Part shown: positions 17,600 through 26,982 of the stretch, piece after piece | Layout: each line of letters starts with the position of its first letter | How positions within the stretch are numbered: position 1 is the first letter of the stretch | Source: Vibrio caribbeanicus ATCC BAA-2122 | GTDB lineage: Bacteria > Pseudomonadota > Gammaproteobacteria > Enterobacterales > Vibrionaceae | Direction: 5' to 3' | NCBI RefSeq assembly: GCF_000165125.1 | Contig: NZ_AEIU01000050.1 | Span: 1 to 64,000 of the forward strand | DNA length: 64,000 bases | Notes under the pieces: model-generated | Seen by the model: only the letters and a program-made list of their open reading frames with translations | Databases searched by the model: none | What the model was told of the DNA's origin: nothing | Translations under genes and position numbers: made by a program

Positions 17600-19723
17600 T
17601 TATGGGTAAAATGATTGCTCTAAGCCCGCACGAGTCAATAGACCATCGCATGGCGCGAAGCGGTCACCGTATTGAGTCGCATGATCATTCATTATTTCAA
17701 CTAATTTGGCTAAACCAATCTGATCCATGTATCGGAAGGGACCACCTAAGAATGGAGGGAAACCGATGCCGAATATCGCTCCGATATCCCCATCCCTTGG
17801 ACTGCGGATAATTCCTTCATCCAGACAGCGAACCGCTTCATTTAGCATTGGTAGCACACATCGAAGAGCCATATCTTTCTCGCTTTGTTTGGCTTCTGGG
17901 TTGAGACCTAACAATTTATAGACAGACTTATCGACTTCTTTCTTTTTACCCTTGTAGGTATAAAAGCCTTTACCGCTCTTACGACCCTTACGGTTATCAT
18001 TGAGTAACTTATCGAATACGTCAGGGCCTTTGAATCGCTCACCGAGTTCATTAACCAAAATCGGGATAATCTTCGCTCCAATATCGACGCCCACTTCATC
18101 AAGAAGAGTAATAGGACCAACGGGGAAACCGAAGTTTAATAATGCTTTATCGAGTGATTCGATTGGCTCGTTCGCCATAAGCACCTGAGCCGCCTCATTC
18201 ATATACGGCGCAAGGATACGGTTGACGTAGAAGCCCGCACAATCTTTGACCACAATCGGCGTTTTACCTTGCTTGCGTGCAAACTCAACCACAGTCGCCA
18301 CTGTCTCAGCGGAAGTTCCTTCATGAGGGATAACTTCGACTAAAGGCATTTTTTCAACTGGGCTGAAATAGTGAAGACCAACAACGTTCTCGGGTCTGGC
18401 CGCTTTCTCTGCGATCTGCTTGATCGGTAATGATGACGTGTTAGTAGCAAAAATAGCGGTGGGCTTTGCGTTTTGCTCAACATCCGACACCATAGTTTGC
18501 TTGAGCTCTAGATCTTCGAACACTGCTTCGATAACAATATCGGTGTGTTTAAAACGCGTAAAATCAACACCACCCGACAACTGCAACATTTGACTTTGCA
18601 ATTGAGCTTTCGAAATGATGCGACGTTTCTTTTGTTTCTCGAACAACTTGTAGTTGTATTGCATGGCATTCAGTACGCCATCATTAGAGACATCTTTAAT
18701 GCGTACAGGCACCTTTGCTTTAGCAACGCTCACGTGGCTAATTCCAGCGCCCATAAGACCACCGCCTAATACGGCTGCGCGCTCTATCTTTGTGGGTGAC
18801 GCCTCGCTACCAAGATCTTTTTTCATTTCGGTCGTAGCAAAGAAAATAGAACGTAGTGCTTTCGATTCTGGGGTCATGACTAACTCACCAAATCTCTGCG
18901 CTTCTTTCTTTTGTCCCTGTTCAAAGCCTTTTTCGAGACCAAACCGAATCACTTCTAAAATAGCATCAGCCGCTGGGTAGTTACCCCGTGTTTTCTCATG
19001 GGTCTTTTTGGTCGCTTGCTCAAAAATCACCTTACGACCAAGACCTGTATTGGCAATAAGCTTCTCTTTAGTAGAGACTTTTTGTTTAGCTTTATTTTTA
19101 CCTGTATTTTTTTCAACAAAGCTTTTCGCAACTTCTAACAAAATAGTCTCAGGAACAACAGCATCAACAATACCCAGCTTTTTCGCTTTTTTTGCTCGAA
19201 GCTGCTTACCGGTTAAGATCAGATCTAAAGAGGGAAGCAAACCAATTAAACGAGGCAGGCGTTGTGTACCACCTGAGCCTGGAAGTAAGCCGAGTTGAAC
19301 TTCAGGAAGACCAAGCTTAGTCTTCCCAGAATCAGTACTGATTCGATAGTCACAAGCGAGTGCGAGTTCCAGTCCGCCACCCAAACAGGGGCCATGTATA
19401 GCGGCGACCACTGGATACGGTAAATCAGAAAGTTGTTGGAACATTTGTTGGCCTTTTTCAGCCAAGGCCTGTGCTTCTTCTGCACTTTTGCACGCTTCAA
19501 GCATGCGAACATCGGCACCCGCAATAAAGTTATCGGGCTTAAGTGAATGGATCACCAAGCCCTTAATACCCTTCCCTGCTTCACTTAACTGAGCAAAAAT
19601 CGCCTCCATCTCCTGAGCGAAAGCCGCTTGCAGGGTATTCATCTTCTCGCCAACGACATCGATAGATAACCAAGCAATATTTTGCTCATCAATTGATAGT
19701 TTAAATGCAGTTTGCTCAGTCAT
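17600..19723 (-). CDS. fadJ: Fatty acid oxidation complex alpha subunit FadJ
   Basis: A 707-residue multifunctional enzyme: N-terminal enoyl-CoA hydratase (crotonase fold, oxyanion segment [15 protein letters not shown] and second catalytic region [15 protein letters not shown]) and C-terminal 3-hydroxyacyl-CoA dehydrogenase (NAD-binding [15 protein letters not shown], catalytic [15 protein letters not shown]). E. coli FadJ has 714 residues. The ATG at 19723 is chosen because its A overlaps the fadI stop codon (TAATG) and GGAGG lies 7 bases upstream; an upstream in-frame extension would lie inside fadI. It acts with FadI in the cytoplasm to degrade acyl-CoA. Confidence 0.96.
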   Translation of the reverse strand: MTEQTAFKLSIDEQNIAWLSIDVVGEKMNTLQAAFAQEMEAIFAQLSEAGKGIKGLVIHSLKPDNFIAGADVRMLEACKSAEEAQALAEKGQQMFQQLSDLPYPVVAAIHGPCLGGGLELALACDYRISTDSGKTKLGLPEVQLGLLPGSGGTQRLPRLIGLLPSLDLILTGKQLRAKKAKKLGIVDAVVPETILLEVAKSFVEKNTGKNKAKQKVSTKEKLIANTGLGRKVIFEQATKKTHEKTRGNYPAADAILEVIRFGLEKGFEQGQKKEAQRFGELVMTPESKALRSIFFATTEMKKDLGSEASPTKIERAAVLGGGLMGAGISHVSVAKAKVPVRIKDVSNDGVLNAMQYNYKLFEKQKKRRIISKAQLQSQMLQLSGGVDFTRFKHTDIVIEAVFEDLELKQTMVSDVEQNAKPTAIFATNTSSLPIKQIAEKAARPENVVGLHYFSPVEKMPLVEVIPHEGTSAETVATVVEFARKQGKTPIVVKDCAGFYVNRILAPYMNEAAQVLMANEPIESLDKALLNFGFPVGPITLLDEVGVDIGAKIIPILVNELGERFKGPDVFDKLLNDNRKGRKSGKGFYTYKGKKKEVDKSVYKLLGLNPEAKQSEKDMALRCVLPMLNEAVRCLDEGIIRSPRDGDIGAIFGIGFPPFLGGPFRYMDQIGLAKLVEIMNDHATQYGDRFAPCDGLLTRAGLEQSFYP

Positions 19724-21030
19724 TATTCTACCTCCAAAATCATAGCAGCACCCAAGCCACCAGCAGCACAAGCTGTATTCAATGCCAGACCGCCGCCACG
19801 ACGTTTTAGTTCTCTCAATGTTTGTGTCATCATGCGTGCGCCGGTTGCGGCAAACGGATGCCCGTAGGCAATAGACCCGCCAAGCACGTTAAATTTATCC
19901 ATATCAATTTCACCAATGGCGCTGGAGCGACCCAATTTTTCTCTGGCAAAAGTTTCACTAGCAAACATTTTAACGTTGGACAATGCTTGAGCAGCAAATG
20001 CCTCATGCATATCAATTAAAGTCAGATCGGCAAGCGTAATACCAGCACGGTCAAGAGCAATCGGTGTTGCGTAAGATGGCCCCATCAGCATATCTTGTTC
20101 AACACCAATCGCTGAAAATGCATAAGAACGGATATAACCCATGATCTCAAGGCCAAGTTCTTTCGCTCGCCCTTCGCGCATCAACATAACAGCCGCAGCA
20201 CCATCGGTTAGCGGAGTACTGTTTGCAGCAGTAACGCTACCATACTGGCGATCAAATGCCGGGCGTAGTTTTGCATAGCCCTCAACCGTTGAGTCTTCTC
20301 GGATATTGTTATCCTTCATGATCCACTTTTTGTAAGGTTCAGGAAATGCCGTCATGACCTCACCTTCAATCTTACCTTCTTGCCATGCTTTAGCAGCTAG
20401 CATATGAGACCGATGAGCAAGCTCGTCTTGCGCTTGACGTGTGATACCGTGTGATTTTGCCATTTGCTCAGCGGTTTGTCCCATAGACAACCCCGTTGAG
20501 TATTCAGCAACGGCTGGAGGAACAGGCATCAGATCTTTAAACGATAGGTTTTTTAACACTTTAAGTTTTTGGCCTATTGTTTTGGTTTTACTTAATGCCA
20601 GTAAATTTGCGGCGAGCTTCTTCGAAACACCAATCGGCAATACTGACGAGGAGTCTGCACCTCCGGCAATACCGACATCAATGGTGCCAGCCATAATACT
20701 TTCGGCGACGTTCACGGCAGACTGAAAACTGGTTGCACATGCTCGAGTCACACTGTAAGCATCGGTATGGATATTCATCCCCGTCCCGAGCACAATTTCT
20801 CGTGCGATATTAGGCGCTTCTGGCATTTGTACTACCTGACCAAAGACCACTTGTTCGATTAGTTTTGGATCGATGTCTGTGCGAGCAAGCATGTCACTCA
20901 CAACCATCTTGCCCAAGTCGACGGCGGGCACCTGACTAAATTCTGTGCTTTGGCGTGCAAACGGGGTTCGCAACCCTGCAACAATTGCGACGCGTTCACC
21001 TGAGCGAGTTTTGACTTCTTGCTTGCTCAT
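19723..21030 (-). CDS. fadI: Acetyl-CoA C-acyltransferase FadI (beta-ketothiolase)
   Basis: A 435-residue thiolase that releases acetyl-CoA from 3-ketoacyl-CoA. The nucleophilic Cys98 lies in [11 protein letters not shown]; the catalytic HEAF (DMHEAFAAQ), [10 protein letters not shown] and the C-terminal [14 protein letters not shown] cysteine loop are all present. AAGGAG precedes the ATG. It is the first gene of the fadIJ operon, overlapping fadJ by one base, and a FadR-like operator lies 20 bp upstream of the start codon. Confidence 0.96.
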   Translation of the reverse strand: MSKQEVKTRSGERVAIVAGLRTPFARQSTEFSQVPAVDLGKMVVSDMLARTDIDPKLIEQVVFGQVVQMPEAPNIAREIVLGTGMNIHTDAYSVTRACATSFQSAVNVAESIMAGTIDVGIAGGADSSSVLPIGVSKKLAANLLALSKTKTIGQKLKVLKNLSFKDLMPVPPAVAEYSTGLSMGQTAEQMAKSHGITRQAQDELAHRSHMLAAKAWQEGKIEGEVMTAFPEPYKKWIMKDNNIREDSTVEGYAKLRPAFDRQYGSVTAANSTPLTDGAAAVMLMREGRAKELGLEIMGYIRSYAFSAIGVEQDMLMGPSYATPIALDRAGITLADLTLIDMHEAFAAQALSNVKMFASETFAREKLGRSSAIGEIDMDKFNVLGGSIAYGHPFAATGARMMTQTLRELKRRGGGLALNTACAAGGLGAAMILEVE

Positions 21031-21049
21031 TATTACTCCTTAATAAATA

Positions 21050-21064
21050 GAGGTCTGACCAGAA
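21050..21064 (-). promoter_or_regulatory. FadR-like operator upstream of fadIJ
   Basis: Read on the minus strand the site is CTGGTCAGACCTC, matching the FadR core TGGTCNGACC exactly. It lies 20 bp upstream of the fadI start, where FadR would block transcription until long-chain acyl-CoA releases it. Confidence 0.78.
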
Positions 21065-21255
21065 CCATTGTAACGAGAATGTTAAGCCAATCAAACGCTC
21101 GTTTAAATAAACGTGACTTAAACCCAGTTGAAAGACACTCGACTCTCAAACTGTGCACAAAATTAACCACACTAGGAATGAGAAGCCTAACTTGTTTTTA
21201 CCTCCCCACTCCCCATACTTTATGAATTGCGGTCAAATACACAAAAAACAAGCCT

Positions 21256-21462
21256 TATACCTGAGCGACCACAACATACTTGGATATAATATTCTGGTAC
21301 TACCCAATGATTTACAGACAGCTCATCTCTTCGTGAGGTTAAAAGAGCGAAATTCATCATCAAACAAGTTAGAGAGAATTCGCTATTTTACGATGCTACT
21401 TTCTTTGGACTCAACACTGTGGCATCGCTCTGAATCCTGCATTTTAATGTCACTTGGGTATA
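21256..21462 (+). repeat. MITE-like repeat, internally deleted and diverged copy (207 bp)
   Basis: The right end (ACACTGTGGCATCGCTCTGA through CACTTGGGTATA) is close to the 266-bp copies. The left end, TATACCTGAGCGACCACAAC, is a diverged version of the terminal repeat. The centre is shorter and different. The orientation is the same as the copy at 16686. Confidence 0.7.
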
Positions 21463-21624
21463 GGATCTAAAAGTGACTAAAATTACCTCTGTCTGACTCG
21501 GCTATTTCTTTGGTAAAGGAGATAAGCTTGGTATGATAAACTTTGGTATTAATAGTCCTAATCGATAACACATGATGTGTTGTAAATCGTACCAATCGAG
21601 TCTATCGGATCAAGGTGGCGAAAG

Positions 21625-22188
21625 ATGTCAATTATTGACTTTTTTGGAAAGAAAAAGTCCAGTACTCCGGTCAACTCGGATATGGACAGACAAAGAAAAT
21701 ATGAAGCGCTAGTTCGGGCCTATCATAGGGACCTGTATCGCTACGCCTATTGGCTATGTAAAGATGGCAGTATTGCAGAAGACTTGGTACAAGAAACTTG
21801 CCTACGCGCATGGAAGTCACTCGATAGCCTACAAGATGAAAAAGCGGCAAAGTCTTGGCTAATTACGATATTACGCCGTGAAAATGCTCGCCGCTTTGAG
21901 CGTAAACAATTTGAGTTAGTGGATATCGATGATCACGCACACGATGCAAGAGTCTCCGATGATCCCTACCATCAAAACCAATGGGTGCAGGCTCAAATAA
22001 TGAAACTTGAGGAAGAGTATCGAGAGCCACTATTTTTGCAAGTAATTGGTGGGTTCAGTGGTGATGAAATCAGTGAAATCCTTGATTTAAATAAGAACAC
22101 CGTAATGACACGTTTATTCCGAGCCAGAAATCAACTCAAAGATATGTTGGATTCAAGCAACACACAGAAGGGGCAGCAAAATGGATGA
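21625..22188 (+). CDS. ECF-type sigma-70 family sigma factor
   Basis: A 187-residue sigma factor with region 2 (LYRYAYWLCKDGSIAEDLVQ.., KSWLITILRRE, about 37-90) and region 4 (LEEEYREPLFLQVIGGFSGDEI.., NTVMTRLFRARNQLK, about 130-180); region 3 is absent, as in ECF factors. The next gene overlaps its 3' end by 8 bp and encodes a membrane protein with DUF3379 features, which is the usual layout of a sigma/anti-sigma pair. The start codon follows AAGGTGGCG. The regulon is unknown; two fadL genes lie just downstream. Confidence 0.88.
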   Translation: MSIIDFFGKKKSSTPVNSDMDRQRKYEALVRAYHRDLYRYAYWLCKDGSIAEDLVQETCLRAWKSLDSLQDEKAAKSWLITILRRENARRFERKQFELVDIDDHAHDARVSDDPYHQNQWVQAQIMKLEEEYREPLFLQVIGGFSGDEISEILDLNKNTVMTRLFRARNQLKDMLDSSNTQKGQQNG

Positions 22189-22909
22189 ATTAGAATTTCG
22201 TCGCCGCATTATGTCCGATCCAAAAAATCGTGACCCAGAGGTGAGTGCTGCCATTAATGCCAGTGACAAAAACGCACAATTCGTTGATGAGGTCATGGAA
22301 CTGGATAAAAAAATATCCAAAGCCATGTCGGTCGATGCTCCGGATGATCTGGCCGATCGGATCCTATTTACTCACACCTCAACCCATGAAGATAACTTGG
22401 TAACGCCAAACTTTGCTCGCCGCGCAATGGCGATGGCGGCTTCAGTCGCTTTTGTCGTTGGATTACTTGTTGGACAGGTTAATTGGGGCAACTTTATTGT
22501 GAAACCGGCACAAGCCTCTTTAGAAGCAACGGCCATGGACCACGTACTCAATGAAAAAGCGTTTGTCAGTTCAATTGACGAGCAGGTCCCTTCATCACAA
22601 ATTAATGCCAAAATGTTGCCCTTCGCTTATCAACTATCTAAAACTTTCCCCTACCACGTTTATTACCTCAATCATTGTGGTTTTGGTCATACTAATGCAG
22701 TGCACATGGTGTTTCAGGGTGATAAAGGTAAGGTAACACTATTTTTAACCCGTATCAGCTCTGAGAATACTCGTGATTTTAATGAGAAAGGCATGGCTGG
22801 ATTCATTGAACCTATGGGTGAGACCAGTTTAATACTTGTTGGTGATGAGAACGAAAATCTAGCGAACATCGCTGAAAATCTATCTAAAATCATCAAACCT
22901 ATCATTTAA
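22181..22909 (+). CDS. DUF3379 membrane protein, probable anti-sigma factor
   Basis: A 242-residue protein with a cytoplasmic N-terminal part (1-83), one transmembrane segment (MAMAASVAFVVGLLVGQV, about 84-102) and a periplasmic C-terminal domain that includes a conserved-looking YHVYYLNHCGFGHTNAVHMVF. The topology fits a sigma-factor regulator, and the gene overlaps the sigma gene by 8 bp. The anti-sigma role is inferred from this arrangement. A strong terminator follows. Confidence 0.78.
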   Translation: MDELEFRRRIMSDPKNRDPEVSAAINASDKNAQFVDEVMELDKKISKAMSVDAPDDLADRILFTHTSTHEDNLVTPNFARRAMAMAASVAFVVGLLVGQVNWGNFIVKPAQASLEATAMDHVLNEKAFVSSIDEQVPSSQINAKMLPFAYQLSKTFPYHVYYLNHCGFGHTNAVHMVFQGDKGKVTLFLTRISSENTRDFNEKGMAGFIEPMGETSLILVGDENENLANIAENLSKIIKPII

Positions 22910-22938
22910 CAAAAAGATAACATTTTGTGACTTTCATC

Positions 22939-22972
22939 ATGGCTTGAAGCACTATTTCAAGCCATTTTTTTA
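22939..22972 (+). terminator. Rho-independent terminator after the sigma/DUF3379 operon
   Basis: The ten-base perfect stem ATGGCTTGAA/TTCAAGCCAT has a 7-nt loop and is followed by a run of seven T. Confidence 0.92.
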
Positions 22973-23066
22973 AACAAAAAATAGAGTCTTAACTCTAAAA
23001 AAAGCAATTTTATCCTATTTTCTTGCCAGATATTCTCCATTTCCATAATTTTATCATCCATATCGC

Positions 23067-23094
23067 TAATGGTCAGAGCTCTATCCTGTATAAT
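23067..23094 (+). promoter_or_regulatory. Candidate fadL promoter with FadR-like site
   Basis: TGGTCAGAGCT (23070-23080) differs by one base from the FadR core TGGTCNGACCT. A consensus -10 box TATAAT lies at 23089-23094, so the site would overlap the -35 region. The leader to the fadL start is about 80 nt. This is a pattern match only. Confidence 0.5.
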
Positions 23095-23179
23095 TGAAAG
23101 CGAAATTCGGCCTTCTCTGGATTTTTATTTACTTCTAATATCGCCCAATAATAGAGGCGAAGCGAAAAGGAAAGCACCA

Positions 23180-24532
23180 ATGAACAAGACGCGTCTGTTT
23201 CAAAAATCACTTCTTGCAGTGACCATTGCCACCGCTACTCTTGCGTCGCAACAAACGCTTGCTGCAGGTTTTCAACTGAATTCTCAATCGGCCACAGGTC
23301 TTGGCCGTGCTTTTGCTGGTGATGCTGTTATCGCTGATAACGCCTCTGTTATGTCTCGCAACGCTGCTGCAATGGCTTTATTTGATCGCACCGAAATATC
23401 ATTAGGTGTCAATGTCATCGACTCTAAAGTAAAAGTTAAAGATGGCACTTACACCAGACCTGCTGGATTTGATGCTCTTGCTGGTTCCCAATCCGTCTCC
23501 GGAACAACCAATGATGCAACTTCCGTTGTACCGAATTTTTATGTTGTTCACCCAATTAATGATGAATTTGCGGTTGGTTTAGGTATCTATTCTAATTTTG
23601 GCACCACCAATGAATTTGATGATAGCTGGGGTAAAGGGACGGGGGTGATCTCAACAATCACAGCAGGGCCAACAGCTGGCACGACTCCAATCCCGGGCGC
23701 TGATGCTTTTGGTGGTACTACTAATGTGAAAACGACTAACTTTGCGTTAAACGGTTCTTACCGCATTAATGAGCAATGGAGTATCGGTGGTGGAATTGAC
23801 GTTATTTATGGCGAAGGAGAGCTGAAAAGAAAGTCCACTAACATGACGACTTTAGTCAATGGTGGCGCAACGGGAACTAATGGAAGCTTTACTTTCACTA
23901 ACGTTGATGCATCAGCTACCACAGTTGGTTTTAACCTTGGTACCGTGTTTGAAATGGACGAAAATAACCGTTTCGGATTAAGCTACCACTACAGCCCAGA
24001 AAAAGAAGTCAGCGGCACAGTTGAATATGCAGGCAATAAGGACATCGGCGACCTAAAAATACCACTACCTTCAATGGCTGAGTTCTCTGGTTACCATCGC
24101 ATTAAAGATACCCAATTTGCTGTGCACTACAGCTTGCAATGGATTGAGTGGAGCTCATTTGAGCGCTTAGAGACTACCAACGGAGTCAAACTCAAAGATT
24201 ATAAATGGCAAGATACTTTCCACTACGCCATTGGTGGCACCTACTATATTAACGATGAGTGGGAAGCACGCGCAGGTTATATGTATGACCAAGGTGTACA
24301 AGACAGCCTAACTTCTGTCTCTGTACCAGATTCTGATCGCAATTGGTTCTCGATAGGTGCTTCTTACCATATCAGTAAAGACCAAACTTTAGATGCCGGC
24401 TTTACCTACCTTGTTGGTAAAGACAAAAAAGTCAGTGATATCATACAGACTACCAACGGTAATATCACTCTTGACACGACGACCAAAGCTACCGCGATGT
24501 TGTTTGGCTTGCAGTACACGCACAAATTCTAA
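23180..24532 (+). CDS. fadL: FadL-type outer-membrane long-chain fatty acid transporter (copy 1)
   Basis: A 450-residue outer-membrane beta-barrel for long-chain fatty acid uptake. A signal peptide ends TLA/AGFQL, so the mature protein begins with the FadL family AGFQLN hatch sequence, followed by SATGLGRAFAGDA and a barrel of alternating strands ending in Phe (YTHKF). The ATG at 23180 follows AAAAGGA and gives a proper signal peptide; an upstream in-frame extension would precede it. The gene has its own terminator. The second paralogue is 264 bp downstream. Confidence 0.93.
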   Translation: MNKTRLFQKSLLAVTIATATLASQQTLAAGFQLNSQSATGLGRAFAGDAVIADNASVMSRNAAAMALFDRTEISLGVNVIDSKVKVKDGTYTRPAGFDALAGSQSVSGTTNDATSVVPNFYVVHPINDEFAVGLGIYSNFGTTNEFDDSWGKGTGVISTITAGPTAGTTPIPGADAFGGTTNVKTTNFALNGSYRINEQWSIGGGIDVIYGEGELKRKSTNMTTLVNGGATGTNGSFTFTNVDASATTVGFNLGTVFEMDENNRFGLSYHYSPEKEVSGTVEYAGNKDIGDLKIPLPSMAEFSGYHRIKDTQFAVHYSLQWIEWSSFERLETTNGVKLKDYKWQDTFHYAIGGTYYINDEWEARAGYMYDQGVQDSLTSVSVPDSDRNWFSIGASYHISKDQTLDAGFTYLVGKDKKVSDIIQTTNGNITLDTTTKATAMLFGLQYTHKF

Positions 24533-24550
24533 GCTTAAATTTTATATCGA

Positions 24551-24577
24551 AAAAGCCAGCGACATGCTGGCTTTTTT
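24551..24577 (+). terminator. Rho-independent terminator after fadL copy 1
   Basis: The arms AGCCAGC and GCTGGCT surround a GACAT loop, with an A-run before and six T after. Confidence 0.92.
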
Positions 24578-24795
24578 ATTTGCTTGAGCGAACAACTGTT
24601 ACCTAATCTAACATTTTGATCTTACACACGTGCGCTAAAAGTGTGATCTGCGTATTTTTCTTGCCGAATGATTCTCTACCAAAAGTCGATTTCCTTTATA
24701 AAATCCTAAATCACGCCCTTATGGTGCTTTTTATTTTTAAAGTAATGACTCTAATTTTATTATCATGCTACGCAAATCATTAAGTGAGTATGACA

Positions 24796-26127
24796 ATGAA
24801 AACCAACAAAAAGCTTCTTTCTCTGGCCATCATCAGTGGTTTAATAACGCCATCAGCTATGGTCAGTGCCGCTGGATTTCAACTGGCAGAATACTCTGCC
24901 ACAGGTCTTGGCCGTGCCTATGCTGGAGAGGCAGCTATCGCAGATAATGCCAGTACACAATGGCGTAACCCTGCCATGCTCACCTATCTGGAAGGAACGC
25001 AGATTTCTACTGGCGCAATCTATGTCAATCCAAATATTGATCTAACAGGTCAAGTTGACGGCTCGAAAAGTGCAAACCCTAGAATGGGACAAACACCAGC
25101 CAACGCTCATGACTTTGCCGATGCGGCTGTGATCCCCAATCTGTATATCTCACACCGCTACTCAGATGCGCTTGCGCTCGGTTTCGCGCTTGGTACTAAC
25201 TATGGCATGGAGACAAACCTAGGCAACGATTTTGCGGCTTCCCATTTTGGAAATGAAGCCAGTGTAAAAACGATGGAAGCCAATCTCAATCTTGGCTATA
25301 AACTTACTCCCGAATGGAGTTTGGGAGGAGGACTGCGCTACGTTCAAGGAGAAGGAAGCTTTGGCGCATCTGCACCCGCAAAGAACATCGCACAAAACCC
25401 ATTAACTGGCGCTGTTTTTGCTTTTCCTCAAGGTACCAAGCTGAAATATATGGAAGGGGATGACAACGCCTTCGGTTGGCAAATAGGGACGGCTTGGCAA
25501 ATTAATTCTGACCACCGCTTGGGTTTTACTTATAAATCCGAGGTAAAACTGAAACTTGAAGGCTACGCCACCGGCGCTGGTTTTGGTCTTTTTAACGATC
25601 AACGAGATAATGGTTCGATGGACTTGGCCTTACCGGCTACCGCGGAGCTCGCAAGCTATCATCAGATCAACGATAAGCTTGCCCTCCATGCCAGTGTCAA
25701 CTGGACAGATTGGAGCAGTTTTGAAAAACTTGAAGCACAGCTCAATACCAAAGGAAGCCAAACTGTTAAAGAAGAACATTGGAAGGATAACTACCGTTTT
25801 GCCATAGGCGCAACGTATCAACTAGACCCTAAACTCCTACTGCGCTCGGGCCTTGCCTACGATACTTCAGCAGTTGACGATAAAAATCGTACAACGACGA
25901 TTCCAGAAACTGACCGAACTTGGTTAAGCTTGGGTGCTAGCTATGAGGTTACCCAGCAATTCACTCTCGATGCCGGACTAACGTATATGATTGCAAGAGA
26001 TGCATCGATTAGAGAATCTCGTGGTTATGCCTCTGATAATACAGCTCAAGCGCTTGCGGGAGAGTTCACTGGTGAAGTCAGCGGTAATATCTGGCTAGTT
26101 GGACTTCAAGCCAATTACATCTTCTAA
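24796..26127 (+). CDS. FadL-type outer-membrane fatty acid transporter (copy 2)
   Basis: A 443-residue FadL paralogue with signal peptide (MKTNKKLLSLAIISGLITPS..VSA) and mature start AGFQLAEYSATGLGRAYAGEAAIADNAST, including the NPAML segment near the end of the hatch. The C-terminus YIF is typical of barrels. ATG 24796 is preferred because AAGTGAG lies 7 bases upstream; two earlier in-frame starts (24784, 24790) are possible. The two copies share the hatch and the barrel pattern YRFAIGATYQL / FHYAIGGTYYI but are clearly diverged, so substrate ranges may differ. Confidence 0.92.
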   Translation: MKTNKKLLSLAIISGLITPSAMVSAAGFQLAEYSATGLGRAYAGEAAIADNASTQWRNPAMLTYLEGTQISTGAIYVNPNIDLTGQVDGSKSANPRMGQTPANAHDFADAAVIPNLYISHRYSDALALGFALGTNYGMETNLGNDFAASHFGNEASVKTMEANLNLGYKLTPEWSLGGGLRYVQGEGSFGASAPAKNIAQNPLTGAVFAFPQGTKLKYMEGDDNAFGWQIGTAWQINSDHRLGFTYKSEVKLKLEGYATGAGFGLFNDQRDNGSMDLALPATAELASYHQINDKLALHASVNWTDWSSFEKLEAQLNTKGSQTVKEEHWKDNYRFAIGATYQLDPKLLLRSGLAYDTSAVDDKNRTTTIPETDRTWLSLGASYEVTQQFTLDAGLTYMIARDASIRESRGYASDNTAQALAGEFTGEVSGNIWLVGLQANYIF

Positions 26128-26134
26128 CAGCGAT

Positions 26135-26165
26135 AAAAAAAGGCTTGGTCACCCAAGCCTTTTTT
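26135..26165. terminator. Bidirectional terminator between fadL copy 2 and mlaA
   Basis: The perfect stem AGGCTTGG/CCAAGCCT with a TCAC loop has seven A on the left and six T on the right, placed between convergent stop codons 40 bp apart. Confidence 0.92.
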
Positions 26166-26168
26166 ATT

Positions 26169-26927
26169 TTAGTAATCGTCAAGATATTCGTCAAGATACT
26201 CTTCTTCAGCCGCATCATAATCGTCTTTTTCAACTTCAGCTTTAAAATCTTGATGTTGAATATACGCATCTCTAACCAGAGAGTATGGATCGGGAGAGTT
26301 TTCAAGCTGAGGCTCTTGGCTCACCAAGGCAGCCCGTGACTCCATACCTTCGATTGCCCACTTACCTAAGCCAGCCCAAATATTCAGCAGAGAGAGAGGA
26401 ACATAGGTAGAATCAACCAAATCAGCTGACTCCCTAACAGTCCAAGGGCCGTAGCCTGGAACCATAACATAGGGTCCATTTCCGACTCCATAATGCCCGA
26501 CCGCATCACCAAACGATTTATCATTATGAGCGCTGATCCCGGCCTCTGTAGCAACATCTATAAGCCCCAACAAGCCAAAGGTTGAGTTAATCCAAAAGCG
26601 ATTAAAATGATCGAGGGCCTTACGACCATTACCCATAAGTAGGTTATTGATCATACTGGCAGGCTCATCTAAGTTAGCAAAAAAGTTGCCTAATCCAGAG
26701 CGGACTGGTGTAGGTACATAATTGACATACGCCAGGGAAACTGGCCGCACAAAATATGGGTCCAGATAATCTTGATTTAAGGTCCACATCGAACGGTTAA
26801 ACCCCTCGAGTGGATCCGAAACTCCAGAGTCACTGCTCTCAGTGCCATCAGGGGCACTTGCACAACCTGCTAGGGAAGATATCGCGAGAATCAGGAACAA
26901 TCCTCGCCAATTAAATATGCTGTTCAT
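26169..26927 (-). CDS. mlaA: MlaA (VacJ) outer-membrane lipoprotein of lipid-asymmetry maintenance
   Basis: A 252-residue lipoprotein with lipobox LAGC (Cys22). MlaA sits in the outer membrane and removes phospholipids from the outer leaflet for the Mla retrograde pathway. Family segments seen are DPLEGFNRSMWTLN, NFFANLDEPASMINNLLMG, FWINSTFGLLGLIDVATEAGI and VPGYGPWTVRESADLVDS. The C-terminal tail is rich in Asp and Glu. It is convergent with fadL copy 2 and shares its terminator; it follows ccmI by 55 bp on the same strand. Confidence 0.95.
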   Translation of the reverse strand: MNSIFNWRGLFLILAISSLAGCASAPDGTESSDSGVSDPLEGFNRSMWTLNQDYLDPYFVRPVSLAYVNYVPTPVRSGLGNFFANLDEPASMINNLLMGNGRKALDHFNRFWINSTFGLLGLIDVATEAGISAHNDKSFGDAVGHYGVGNGPYVMVPGYGPWTVRESADLVDSTYVPLSLLNIWAGLGKWAIEGMESRAALVSQEPQLENSPDPYSLVRDAYIQHQDFKAEVEKDDYDAAEEEYLDEYLDDY

Positions 26928-26982
26928 TACTTAATCCAGTGTTGGTAATATCACATCTATTACCAGATTTTTGAAGATTCTA

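Larger units (their letters stand above)
21031..21624. other. Divergent fadI / sigma-factor intergenic region
   Basis: This gene-free stretch of 594 bp holds the FadR-like site close to fadI and a degenerate 207-bp copy of the MITE-like repeat at 21256-21462. The remaining 160 bp before the sigma-factor gene should carry its promoter, but none was identified with confidence. Confidence 0.6.

Noticed and set aside
19724-19771. Upstream extension of fadJ by 16 codons
   Set aside because: It lies inside fadI, encodes an unlikely Cys/Trp-rich stretch, and the ATG at 19723 has a strong ribosome binding site.
24630-24660. Possible CRP site (AAGTGTGATCT) upstream of the second fadL
   Set aside because: Only one half-site matches TGTGA; the other half is absent.
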